Origin: Cryptomeria japonica | Lineage: Eukaryota; Streptophyta; Pinopsida; Cupressales; Cupressaceae | Direction of reading: 5' to 3' | Assembly: GCF_030272615.1 (NCBI RefSeq) | Contig: NC_081414.1 | Span: forward strand, 235,308,733 to 235,372,732 | Length of the DNA stretch: 64,000 nucleotides | Shown: positions 43,836 to 55,210 of the stretch, one piece after another | Numbering within the stretch: position 1 is the first letter of the stretch | Layout: each line of letters begins with the position of its first letter | Notes under the pieces: generated by a model | The model's database searches: none | Told to the model about the DNA's origin: nothing | Seen by the model: the letters and a program-made list of their open reading frames with translations, nothing else | Position numbers and translations under genes: made by a program

Positions 43836-45947
43836 TCCTACAAAATAAAATAAATAACATTAGATTCGTCATAAAGAAATTCAATAAATTTGGTAAGGGA
43901 GGAATTCTAGGCTGTAAATTCCAAACTCGGAATAAAATAAAACCTCCGAGAACAAGAAGTTCTAGAAAATAATAAACTCTACTTCTGACTTTTCTCCACT
44001 TCTCTCTAGCTTGGAATTTCTCCAATAACTGTTGGGAGAAATGAATTCCGATTCACCGTTTAAATAGAAGTCTCCTACTAAGTTGCTAAGTTGGCGAGAG
44101 GTTAAAATTGGTAATTGCATTAAAATGCATCATGTTTCCTTCGACAACTCGCTATGGAAATTGACCTTGCCACAAAAAAAGAAGGAAATATCTATAATTT
44201 CTTGAGTTGTGTCATAAATGTGGAATATTCTCTTCGCATGTTGCCAAGTCATTAATTGCGAAAATCTTTCCATTTTGGTCGCACCAAGATATTTTGAAAG
44301 ATTTTCCTTCCTTGGAAGAATGTTATCAATTTTATCCACTTCGAAAGGAATCCTGTACGTTTGGATTTCTAGGAGAGAAAATATGTCTAGAGAGATTTAT
44401 CGTCTTGAAGGAATATTTTCCGTGTTCTCGTGCACATCTAGTCTTGAAGGTAGATTTTTCATCGATCAACCATTTTTCCATGTCTGAGGAATTTTGCTTT
44501 TTTGAAGTTATGGAGAGAGAAAATTCTCTCAATTAGCCAGTTTCTTTCCATGCCTTGGAATTCTTCACCTTGGGTGTAATCTTGAGGAGTGGAAGGAATT
44601 TTGAATTCTGATTTTTTTTTCTTGTCATGTCCTCGACGTTTTCTCTCTGACCTTGGGCATATGTTTATCTTGGAAGGAGGAATTTTGTAAATTGTGAAAA
44701 TTTCCTTCTTGACCTCTGTTTATCGCCCCATACTTGACTAGGGTGCATTTTCAACATGGAGAAGGAATTTTTGACTTAAGAGGAAATTCCTTCTTGATAG
44801 CATTTTGGTGCCCTATCTACCTTCTAGAGCGCATTTCTCATATGGAGGAGGAATTTAGACTTTTGAAAGTTTCCTCCACTTCATCATTCTAGCGCTCTAT
44901 TCCTCTCTTGGGCACCATTTTCCTAGGATAGAAGAATTTTGACTTGAAGAAGATTTTCCTCCTTACCTCTGTTTTGGCGCTCAACCTCATTCCTGGGCGC
45001 AAATTGCTCATAGAGGAGGAATTTTAGTGTTGGGAGGAAATTCCTCCCCAACCCATTTCTAGTGCCCTATACTTTCCTTGAGCACTATTTCACCATGGAG
45101 AAGGAAATTTGGAAAATTTTGAAATTCCTCCATAACCTTACTTTGGCGCCCTATCCTAGTCTTGGGTGCAATTTGATTAGGATGACGGAAAAACGTGAAG
45201 ATTGGAAATTCTTTCTTGCTGTGTGGGATATGCCTTCTTTCCATTTTTGACTGCCATTTTTGGATTGAAGTGGATTTCTCATGCCTTAGAGTAAATTTTG
45301 TGCTTTTTCCACTTCAGGAAAGAATTCCACACAACCATTTATTGATCAACTGCCTGCTTTTTCAATTTTCCGGATTTGGACTTGGATTTTCAGGAATGCT
45401 TTGCCATTAGTGTTTTGTCAACTGCTTGAGATAGATCTACCAAAAATAGATTTACTAAAAATAGTAAGTACTTCCAAATATGAAGTTAGGGCAAATTGGG
45501 ACAAGGAGACACTAAAAATAGACTTAACTAAAATAGAAACCGCTAAAAATAGTAATTTTGTTTAAATGCAAAATTAGGCCAATCCGGGATGTAGTAAAAC
45601 TTACTAAAAATAGTAAGCGCTCACAATTTGCTCAAATTTTAGTGGTAGCTTCCTTGAAGGGTTTTGACTTCATTGCAACGTTCAAATTTCCCAAACCCTA
45701 AGAAAATGACCTCAAATCTAAGTCTGAAGGGCAAAAACCCTAAAATAGACAAAACAAGTTCCAAACTTATTCAAATTCACTCAAAACACTTGCATACTTG
45801 ATCAAAATTTGTCACAACACTTCAGGTTTGGGGAGATTGAAAAGATTGCCGCGAAAAGACCCCAAAAAAAAAACCAAAAGGCCAAGAGGACCTAAAAAGT
45901 AGGGGGTCCCCATTTGGAATGGGGTGATGTGTGATTAGGTCACAATA

Positions 45948-46145
45948 GGTCCAAGACATTGCAACAATCTAAGTCTCAAGTTCGTACAAGGCAATGGATA
46001 GGATGACTTACATCACAAAGAAAGACACTATAAAGCAAGTATAGGGCGTAGCATTCAAAGGAGTTAACAAACATACCTCGTTCTTTTAACTTTACACTTC
46101 AAGCTAAAGAGGTATATGCAACATGAGGATGTTAGCTTGCTTCAT
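45948..46145. other. Short spacer between elements B and A
   Basis: 198 bases starting with B's target duplication GGTCC. No coding or structural signal. With the next repeat it forms the 512-bp gap between the two head-to-head giant elements. Confidence 0.6.
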
Positions 46146-46459
46146 GAAGATAGAGATTTCATCACATAGAAGTGTTCCAAGATCAAGGAAGCACAAGATT
46201 CACAAGAACAAGCATGAGAGTGCACACGCTAAAAAGAGAAAATCTAGTATAGCCAAAAAGTAATCCAAGACAAAAGAATTTCCATACGAGATAAAGCGAA
46301 TGCAAACGTGATCAAGGCGAAAGATAGTCCTAGAAGAGTTAATCAAAGTTGGAAGATAATGCAATTTGGGAATACCTCCTACTTTCGTCTCATTCATGAT
46401 TGAGCTTGGAAATGTTGAGTATCAAGAGATATGCCTCAATCACGTACCTTTGTGATGAG
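46146..46459. repeat. Long direct repeat flanking element A (left copy)
   Basis: 314 bp, GAAGATAGAGATTTC...TTTGTGATGAG, immediately before element A. It matches 53123-53437 with about 10 differences and one indel by eye. Behaves like a target duplication of unusual length. Confidence 0.9.
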
Positions 46460-47229
46460 TGTTGTGACCTAATCACACATCACCCCATTCCAAATAGGGA
46501 CCCCCTACCTTTTAGGTCCCTTTGGTCATTCAGTTTTGTTTTTTGGGGTCTTTTGGCGGCAGTCTCGTCAGTCTCTCTGCTTTGCAAGTGTTCGGGGGTC
46601 AAATTGATTAAGTCTACTTTTCGTTTGAGTGATTTTGGTGAAGTCTAGGGCTTGTTTCGTCAATTTTAGGGTTTCTGCCTTTAGTCCTAGATTTTAGGGG
46701 TTTTTGCTAGGGTTTTGGAAAAACTAAACATACAACTGGACTCAGGTTCTTTCAAGGAACCTCCCAGTAAAATTTGAGCCAAAACGGAACAACTTTCTTG
46801 CTATTTTTTAGGGATTTTACTGAGTCCCGAAATGTCATCATTTTGCCAAAAATCAAACTTACTATTTATTAGTAAGTTTCTATTTATAGTAAGTCAGTCA
46901 TTTTGTGTCCTGTTCTAGGGATTCAACACTGATGCTCTAAAAGTTTCTATTTTTGGAAGTTCATTTTTGGTAGGACCATTTGGGTGAAGTGATGAAGGCC
47001 AAGCATTCACTACTACTTCTGATTCCGGAAAGTCAGAAAGCAAACAGAGAGAGTCGAAAAACGGCTAAGTGTTGAGAGCCCATTCCTGAAGTAGAAAGCT
47101 CGAGAAATTTATGTAAGTCCGAGAAATCACATCAAGTCCTCACCCTGAAGAAGCTTAGAAATTCATCTAAGTTCATGAAGAATCTAAGACAAGTGGAATT
47201 TCTTCACCCATGCTAGATTGCAATCCAAG

Positions 47230-48060
47230 ACGCCAAACGCAAGTGTCATGGAAGGAGGGAAAAAATTGTAAATTCCTTCTCCTAGGTGAAATAGCGCTCA
47301 AACATTATGGAGGGCGCCAAATTGAGTTCTTCTTAGAATGCGCGGAGAGTTGATGAATCCTTGACCAAGTCAAAATGCCGCCTAGAAGTGAAGGAGGGTG
47401 CCAAAATGGCATGCTCATGGAAGGATAGACAAAATGTTGAATTCCTCCTCCATGGTGAAAATCCGCCCCACCACTTAAGAGGGCGCCAAAATGAAGTAGG
47501 CAAGGAAGGATAGACCAAATCGTAGATTCCTCCTTCATGGCCAGAATCCGCCCAAAGCCAGAGAAGGGCGCCAAAATGACATGTTCATGGAGAATGGATA
47601 AAAATCATAGATTCCTCCTTTATGGCCAGAATCCACCCAAAGCCAGATGAGGGCACTAAAATAGAGTCTCCTTGGAATGCATACAAATTTGATGAATTCC
47701 TTCCTCAAGCCAAAATCTGCCCAAGCACTCAAGAGGGCGCCAAATTGAGGAATTCTTGGAAGGAAGGAAAAATGTTGAATTCCTCCACCTAAGGGAAATT
47801 CCGCCCAACGCTCAGGTAAGGGCACCCGAAAGAGATGTGCATGGAGAGATGGAAAAAAGAGTGAATTCCATGCTAAAGGTGAAATAGTGCCCTAGGTTGG
47901 AGGAAGGCGCCAAACTCAAGGTGCCTTGGAAAATGGAGGAAATGTTGAATTCCATGGCAAGTAGAAAATGCCGCTCAAGGAAGATGGTAGGCGCCAAAAT
48001 GGAGTCCTCAAGGAGAATCAAGGAAGTGATGAATTCCACCATGAATTCCATGTCTTAAGC
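47230..48060. repeat. Degenerate GGCGCC-containing repeats (element A)
   Basis: About ten units spaced roughly 75-85 bp, each with (A/G)GGCGCCAAA(A/T)TG followed by an ATGGA(A)GGA..GA stretch, GAATTCCT and CCGCCCA-type phrases. Counterparts in B (44590-45200) and C (20240-20900). Confidence 0.75.
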
Positions 48061-48523
48061 TTGAAAACTGAAGAAATTTGTCCAAGGCATGAAAGTCCAA
48101 GGGTCAAGGAGAAATGAAAAGCAAAAAAATCCCCTTGGGAAAATTTAATCATGAGAAATTTCTTTATTTAATGGACCCGATTCCTAAATTTTAGGAGGAT
48201 CCCTAAAAAATAGGGGATGTTGAAGAAGCATGGAAAATTTTGTCCGAAGCATGAAAAGTCAAGCTAGGATGGAGAATCAAGCGAAACTTGAAGAATCTTT
48301 CAATTTCCCTCCGAAATTTGAAAGAATGGAAAGTTAGTGAGTTGGCAAAGGGAATATTCTAAGTATGATGCATAACTTAATGCATTAAATGAAACTTCCA
48401 AATTCGAACTCACTTACAAGGGAAGTTTCTTTCGCATGGCGCACTGATTGGGAAAGTATGATGCATAATAAATTCAGTTGCCAAATTAATGCCTTCTAAC
48501 TTAGTAGTACGATTTGAAGAATT

Positions 48524-48532
48524 CTATATAAG
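48524..48532 (+). promoter_or_regulatory. TATA box upstream of the element A protein
   Basis: CTATATAAG about 115 bases before the ATG at 48645, well placed for a Pol II promoter dedicated to the protein. In B the equivalent place has a weaker TATTTAAAC (about 44059-44067). Confidence 0.55.
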
Positions 48533-48644
48533 CATGGAGAGGCATTTCATTGCTCATGTGCAGGATTTGAGAAAGAAGAATTGGAGGAGTGAAGAGAGGT
48601 CATACTTCGTTGATTTTTTTATCACTTCCAAGGTGCTTTTTAGG

Positions 48645-51600
48645 ATGGCGGAATCAAGCAAGACAACTACCCTCACTAGGCAAGCATTGATCAAGGCAGA
48701 GATGAAAGGCTTCCTTCCTAGTTCCCAAATGAATTCTAGATGGAAGGAAATCAGCGATACAAATTTGGGCACATTCAATCTAGCTGCTTTCAAGATCAGA
48801 ATGTTCGGGACGGCAGGACATCGTCCATCACCAACAACTGTCAAATTTGTCAAGAGTGGAATTGTTGCGGCAGCTAGTTTTCCTCCTATTCAGTGTCCAA
48901 ATCTGATTCTGGAGTGTGTAAAGCATTATAATCTGGAGCGGAAGACAAGTTCAACGTCAGATGGCAGGCTGCTGGTAACATTGACTCTGGAGTCAATTGG
49001 TGAAGCTTTCGGAATTTCGTAACACCATTCCATGACATACAGGACTAGTGGCGGGGCTAAAGTAGTATATGACGCAGGTCCTGCTAGGTGTGCTGACTTG
49101 ATCAATAAGCAGTGGTTGCTGAAGCCTAGGCCGCATGTCTCCAAAATGCCAAAGACTCTCACTATCTTTGAGTTCAAACAAGAATATGTGGACTTGATAA
49201 AAATGCTGAGCAAAGTAATGGAATGTCCACATACTGTGAACTTTGAAACATGGATGTTCTTCTATATAGACGAGATCATGAATGCAAATGGGCTAGTTGA
49301 CTGGGCCAGATTGATTAGTCATTACTTGCACGAACAATTAAAGAACTTAAAAGAAAGAAAGTCCCAATCCTTCTCAATGAGCTCCAATGTAATCTATATG
49401 CTTGTGCGAAGGGGAGGATTTGATGGTTTGCCAGCAAGCAGAATCATGGGTTGCGGACCAGCACAACTGAAAGTGAATGAGTGTTATCCCCAACTGCATC
49501 TTCACAATGTTAGTTCTTACAAGCTGGTAAATGATACAATCACTATGTACTTGACGCGGTTTATGCAGAAACAATTGCACGTAATGGTGTTGCCGTAAGC
49601 AAGGGCCCTAGTCCAGAAGTATGGAGCCACGTTCTTACAGTTTCCTAAATTCACCTACATGAGGACGTAGGGATTTTCATTCCAGTCATTCAACTTGCCG
49701 AGGTATCCATTAGACAAGCTCATACTGCTGGAACTCATGAGGCAGTTAACAGCCTATGATTAATTACAGAAGAAGAAGAAGAAGAAGCAGTCTATTGAAT
49801 TACCAGTCGTCCTAGGTGATTTCGTAGAAATGTGCCCAGGTTTGGAGGCAGCTGAGAGTGCAGCGGAGGAATTGGCATTCTATCGCCTGCCATTTTGTAC
49901 ATCCAGGGCTCAATATGATCCTTACCGCCAAATCAAGAAGGTTGCTGGTGTGAAATTCATACACAAATTTCACTTAGAAGATTATTGGGCAGGTGCCGAG
50001 GATGACCTTGAAGTTTGGAGGAAAATGTATTCCACACTGCCCCTTGACACCATCAGGATAAGTGAAATTTACCAGGTGCCGGATCAGGTGAAAGAGGATT
50101 CGGATTTAATGCAACTTGAATTTGAGAAAGTGAAAGACCAACCCATTCAGTTGCCAGACTAGTCGGAGCCCGAAATTGATGATTTGAATGTCCTGGCTAG
50201 ACCGGTGCTGAAATTCACTAAGCACTGGGTTGATCGGCAGATAAGGAAGTTGGTGGAAGGAAATGTTCATTTGACATATTAGCTAATGGGAAGTCTAGAT
50301 TCCCATAGTGAAACAACATAAGGATCTTCACAGGCCTAGGCAGAAGGAGAAGTCCGGATTGATAAAGGGAAAAGTGCCCCAAAGAGACCAAGAATGGCAA
50401 GGAAGAAAGATATCCAGCAGAAAGTTCCACAGGAAGTTCAACAAGAGGTGCGACAAGAAGAACCTCCGCAAAAGAGAGCAAGGGTAGAAAGGGTGCAGTC
50501 ACCGGCAAGTTCTTCTAGTGTACATGAGGTAGAAATGTTTGCGCATCTAGCAGATCCACCTCCAGAAAATACTCCAGCACCAGATATACTCAACATTAAT
50601 GCTTCACACAGACCCAATCAGCCAAGAAGTCAAAGACAAGAAAGTTCTCCACACCAGGAAGAGACTCGTCAGGATAGCTTCGTGGAAACCATCCTTGGCG
50701 AAATGGAAGAAGAATCACAGGAGGAGGAGCACATGGAAATCCATAGTCACTCCATTCCCGCTTCAGATTGGTTGATAGGAAGGCCGAGGAAGGAACCAAA
50801 AAAGGAAATTGATCCAGCTTAGGAATTAGAAGAGTTGTTGAAGAAGATGGATCAGCCAGCAGAAAGGAAGGCTCCCCAAAAATTTTCCAAAGTTGTGAGG
50901 GATGAGTCTGGATCCCAGACCCTGCACATTGCTGAGCCTGTAGTGGATAAGGACAGGAACAAAATCAGGCAGGAAGATTATGTTATCAGACAGGTTGATC
51001 TTGGTCCTGCTTCCACGGGACAAGTAATTGGAGACTTCGAAGAATCTTCCTTAGCCATGAAGGAAAAGATGCTGAAGTCAAAAGCGAAGTGTAAGAGGTT
51101 GAGGGAAGAAAATAGAGTTCTATGCGAGTACATCAAAAGTTTTAAAAGGCCACTCAGGGAGGCAGGTCTTTCATTCATTCCTCCTCCTTCCCTTTCTAAG
51201 GAAGTTGTTGATGATGCGGAGGTAATTAGAGCAATGGCACAAAATTCCAGGGAATGGATAGAAGATGTTTACACTGAAGCAGGAAAATTCATCGAGGACT
51301 TGGCTCAACTTCATTCAAAGTTCGTAGCCCTCCTGAACAGATTGGAGACATCAGAAGGATTGTGGGAAGATGTTCACGTATACCAGGACTTAACCATTTT
51401 GTGGTTGAGGGCTCTGACAAATATTCCAAGGCAAATCCTAATTGATGGGAAAGTAATTAAGGAGAACGAGGTTTATGACTTTCCTCGGTGGTTTTGCGTT
51501 GTTTGCTCAAGAAAGAACACCTTTGATAAATTCAGCGTGGAGTGTTTAACTTTGAAGGACTCGATCAGAAAGGTGCAGGAAGAAATCATTAATGTAATTG

Positions 51601-51933
51601 AAGCACTGTTCGCAAGGAAGCTTAATGATAGTGGAGTAACAATAAACTCCTTGAAATCTTAGTTACACGAGTTCTTCTTAGTAGGTTAATTCCCTAAGGA
51701 ATGTTTCTTCATTTTCCAGTATAATGAAGAAGACATAGGAAATCATGATGGAATGGGAAAGTTTCTTTTCTAAGGGTGACGAAGAAATTGCCTTGATGGA
51801 ATTCGATATTGAAAATGTACCAAGTGTCTCCACCGAAGAGTTGGAAGCCATCATCAGTAAATTCATTGCATATGCCATAAATGAATGGGATAATGGTCAT
51901 TCATTCTTGGACGAGAATCTTTTGGTTGAATAG
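48645..51933 (+). pseudogene. Unknown ~1,100-codon protein of the A/B family
   Basis: A single frame from MAESSKTTTLTRQAL at 48645 holds to 51662, interrupted by about ten stops, then shifts once to 51745-51933. Conserved with B: WKEISDTNLGTFNLAAFK, VKSGIVAAASFPPIQCPN, ECVKHYNLERK, LESIGEAFGIS, WMFFYIDEIMNANGLVDW (49250-49310), NVIYMLVRRGGFDGLP, LHNVSSYKLVNDTITMYL, MCPGLEAAESAAEELAFYRL, FHLEDYWAGAEDDLEVWRKM. A basic, NLS-like middle (KRPRMARKKD; PQKRARVERV at about 50385-50500), a Glu/Gln-rich coiled-coil-like region and a C-terminal helical part follow. Several stops look like CAG to TAG or TGG to TAG changes relative to B. I recognise no known domain. Expression once existed only by inference. 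Confidence 0.8.
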
Positions 51934-52308
51934 TGGCGGCATATTTATTGCTGGAATATTTTTGACTTAGTGGTGGTCCGGTCAATGCATGTTAAATACA
52001 TGAGGAATCTTCTTGCATGCAACCGCCTTATTAATGATTCTATGACAGATTCTCTACGCATGTAGCCGTCGCATGGGGAATGATGGGCATTTATTTCTTG
52101 CATGGGAATGTTTATTGTATTTTGGGCATGTTTGATGTAATGGGGTGCATTAAATGCACTAATGGACGCCATTTTTGGGCTTTTAGAATAATTGTATATG
52201 GGCTTTATGGGGTATTTATTGCTGATTCCCACCTTGTTGCATCTTGAGTGGGGAATCTTCTAGGGTGAAACCCTAATTATGGTTTTGCATGTAGTCAATA
52301 CCAAGAGC

Positions 52309-52317
52309 CTATATAAA
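52309..52317 (+). promoter_or_regulatory. Core promoter-like TATA (LTR promoter of A)
   Basis: CTATATAAAGGGGTGACCCC, about 810 bases before the 3' end. The equivalent in B has the same spacing and context, so it is likely the retroelement's own start of transcription. Confidence 0.65.
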
Positions 52318-53122
52318 GGGGTGACCCCTGTCATTTGTAAAAGAGGAGAGATTATTGCTAAGGATTGTTGAAGTAGCCAACTTAATACATTGTTTGACTT
52401 TGATGGTGTACTCTTGTTCTATTTTAGCAATCTGCATGGTCTTGCTCTCTTCATAGATTAGATTTGCTTTCACGTTCTTAGAAGAATAGGATTTGATAGG
52501 ATTACTTGTTGCAAAGTCCAAGCTCATACTTTTGGTGTGTAGTTGATTGTTGCATACTGTGCAAAGTTAGCCTGAGCCTCTGTTATGTGTGTATGCTTAA
52601 CTTCAATTATCAGTGAAGATTGTTCAATTTGATGGTCCACATTGGTGATCTGAAAAACCTTTACACACCCTTTGAAGATTGCATCGCCTTCGCGTAGTTG
52701 TGCTCTGCTGGTAAAACGAAGAGTGGTTTGATTTTGCATGAGTGATCTCGTCTCTTGTTCTTAGGATTAGATTAGACTCAGCATAGTTCTCTCTACCCTA
52801 TTCTCATTTACTTTCAGCATATTTCGAAAATCCAAAAATCCAAAAATCCAAAAAATAGGGCTTTCATTGCAAATCATTCACATAGAAATCCTTGAACTTG
52901 CATGAGTTTGTTATCCTCTTCCAGTGAATACGTAAGGCCCCTTGGGTTAACAGCAAACCCATCAATCAATTGAGTCACGTCCACGCATTGAAGGAACCTT
53001 GGAGTTAGCCATTTGAACTTTTTGTGCAATCTTGGCATACAGACTAATTTTGATCAAGAGAGAGTAAGGTGACCGTTGGTAACTTTATTCCGTGTTAGAT
53101 GTTGTCATAAAAATACGTCAAC

Positions 53123-53437
53123 AGAAGATAGAGATTTCATCACATAGAAGTGTTCCAAGATCAAGGAAGCACAAGATTCACAAGAACAAGTATGGGAGTG
53201 CACACGCTAAAAAGAGAAAATCCAGTATAACCAAAAAGTAATCCAAGACGAAAGAATTTCCATACGAGATAAAGAGAATGCAAACATGATCAAGGCGAAA
53301 GATAGTTCTAGAAGAGTTAATCAAAGTTAGAAGATAATGCAATTTGGGAATACCTCCTACCTTCGTCTCATTCATGATTGAGCTTGGAAATGTTGAGTAT
53401 CAAGAGATATGCCTCAATCACGTACCTTTGTGATGAG
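53123..53437. repeat. Long direct repeat flanking element A (right copy)
   Basis: 315 bp, about 97 percent like 46146-46459. It starts at the base after A's CA end and continues into unique sequence (TTACAAGAACTAG) after TGATGAG, showing the uninterrupted target. Confidence 0.9.
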
Positions 53438-53758
53438 TTACAAGAACTAGCTAGCTGAGGTGGCGTCTAGTCAACACTTATCTAATTACATCATTTCAAG
53501 TTGGGGCGCCCAAGTTCAATGCACCTGATTCATCCAACAAGGTGGATGACTACCATATATAGGCACAAAGTTCAATGTACCTACCCTCATCATCTATTGG
53601 TGAATAATTCAAAGGAATGGCGTGTCCTATAAAATGTAATTGTCATTGGTCAAGCATTAAATGCTTTGTAATGGGTGTAACAAACCCTAATTAGGGTTTC
53701 TATCTTTCAATCTTGGCCATTGATGAGGATTTTATCCTAGCCCTTCATTGTAATGAGA
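53438..53758 (+). repeat. LTR-like sequence, left of copia insertion
   Basis: Contains AAACCCTAATTAGGGTTT (near 53680) and TTGGCCATTGATGAGGATTTTATCC, phrases typical of U3 ends of the LTRs in this window. Continues at 58411 (one TGAGA removed) with CACTATTAAAGGCTCC, a TATA-like start of R. Left end not defined. Confidence 0.6.
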
Positions 53759-54343
53759 TGTTGATTTTATCACGGGTATTGATTCTTTTTTTTATTGCTG
53801 CATATGGGTGCCCATCTACATATTGTCCATTCATTGATTGTATGTGTTCATCACTTCAATTATATGTATATTAGTGGTGTCCCATCACTAAGGGTCACCA
53901 CTCTTGGCCCATAATTAAATTATGTTATTATATAATATAAATATATTATTATTAATATAATATAATCTCAATAATAATATAAGATAGTTATATTATATTA
54001 TATTATTTATATAATCTCAATAATAATAATAATATTATTAATATAATATAATAATAATTATATTATCAATGCCTATCAATATAATTATTATATCACAAGC
54101 TTTATGTTATCTATGTCGGCCTGATCCACACTCCGTCTTAGCCAATTAGGCCGATTAGGCCACTTACACATTTGTCTTCCTTAGACTGGAAGTGATAACC
54201 GACGCTGCCAATCATCAAGACACCCTCTCAGCTAGGGAGGATACTTCCAGCTGTACAAGACATATCACCTCACAGTGATGTTAACCACAATGGCTACATC
54301 CATATGTGGAAAGGAAAGATATCACCTCACTGTGATATCAACC

Positions 54344-54650
54344 ATCATGACTCATCCATAGACATCACCTCACGTGATATCAACCATTATGGCATATCCA
54401 TAGATATCACTTCCCGTGACATCCACCGTTATGGTTTATCCATAGATATCACCTCACGTGATATCAACCATATCGGAATATCCATAGATATCACTTCCCG
54501 TGACATCCACCATTATGGTTTATCCATAGATATCACCTCATGTGATATCAACCATTATGGCATATCCATAGATATCACTTCCCGTGACATCCACTATTAT
54601 GGTTTATCCATAGATATCACCTCACGTGATATCAACCATTATTGTGAGAT
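54344..54650. repeat. 42-bp minisatellite with palindromic units
   Basis: About seven copies of a 42-bp unit, CATAGATATCACCTCACGTG followed by ATATCAACCATTATGGCATATC. Odd and even units alternate between CCTCACGTGATATCAACC and CTTCCCGTGACATCCACC forms, giving an 84-bp higher-order period. Each unit has a near-palindrome GATATCAC...GTGATATC. A 42-bp period keeps frame, so a 14-residue repeat frame stays open (54304-54666), but I see no reason to call it a gene. It lies just inside the 3' LTR. Confidence 0.9.
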
Positions 54651-55009
54651 CGTCACCTCACAATGATGGTGAGATGCACAAGTGTTCATCATTGTGAGAT
54701 CGTCACCTCACAATGATATTCACCATGGCTTATCCAAAGGGTAAACACACAAGTACAAGAAAAATCATCACGGACTCTCTTACGTGATGTTGTCATGACG
54801 TCACACACATGACATCCTCCATGAACCATATCAGAGGGTGGAGTTAAGGGCTTTCACCTCAAGTCTCTCTCAAGGAGAAATGCATCAATAAGAGTTTACA
54901 CATTTAAAATCTTTTCTCAAATATAAGAATACATTAGTATAACATATAACCAAATCAATGATGCTGAGACTCAATCTCAGCTAGAGCTTCATCTCCCACC
55001 ATGCCAAGC

Positions 55010-55210
55010 TTATCTCACAAACTTGATCCAGGAGAAGGGCTTGGTGAGAATGTCTCCTGTCCACTCATCAATACTAATATATCTCAACTGAATAGCATTC
55101 CTTTCCACGATGTCTCCAAAATAGTGATACTTGATCTCCACATACTTTGACCTATTATGAAATACGAGGTTGGAGTCTGCATCACTCTTGGTGTATTCCA
55201 AGCTCACCAA
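55010..55210 (-). pseudogene. Copia RNase H C-terminal scrap
   Basis: NLVFHNRSKYVEIKYHYFGD, AIQLRYISIDEWTGDILTKP: the terminal part of copia RNase H (compare the RTKHIEIHMHYIRE and ADIFTKPF motifs of other elements here). It gives the orientation and family of this element. Nothing upstream of it in pol is kept. Confidence 0.88.

Larger units (their letters stand above)
22927..45947 (-). mobile_element. Copy B of the giant-LTR family, with nested elements
   Basis: In minus sense it starts TATTGTGACC (TG to TA change) at 45947 and ends CTAGCCAACA at 22927, flanked by the 5-bp duplication GGTCC (22922-22926; 45948-45952). Inside are a TRIM (22936-23269) and a 16.2-kb gypsy element (24900-41065). 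Without these and their target copies, B is about 6.5 kb. It has no LTR pair, primer site or polypurine tract of its own. It has a promoter-like TATA about 1.1 kb from its 3' end, and downstream sequence related to U5 of other LTRs here. I interpret it as a solo LTR of exceptional length whose U3 carries a protein frame. Confidence 0.8.
46460..53122 (+). mobile_element. Copy A of the giant-LTR family
   Basis: 6,663 bp, starting TGTTGTGACC and ending ACGTCAACA, ends that agree with copy B (bounded by a 5-bp target duplication) and fragment C. Layout: 2 kb of non-coding U3 with CTAAAAATAGTAAG-like motifs and GGCGCC repeats, a TATA box at 48524, one long protein frame (48645-51933), a second TATA at 52309, then about 800 bp of R/U5-like sequence sharing GGAACCTTGGAGT with other LTRs here. 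No internal LTR, primer site or polypurine tract. Solo-LTR interpretation is inference. Confidence 0.82.

Noticed and set aside
46146-53437. The 314-bp repeats as LTRs of an element with A as its internal region
   Set aside because: They lack TG...CA ends, a primer site and a polypurine tract, and A's ends are independently defined by copies B and C.
54304-54666. 120-residue repeat protein (SIDITSRDINHYG units)
   Set aside because: The frame is kept open because the DNA repeat is 42 bp; it lies in the untranslated 3' part of a retroelement.
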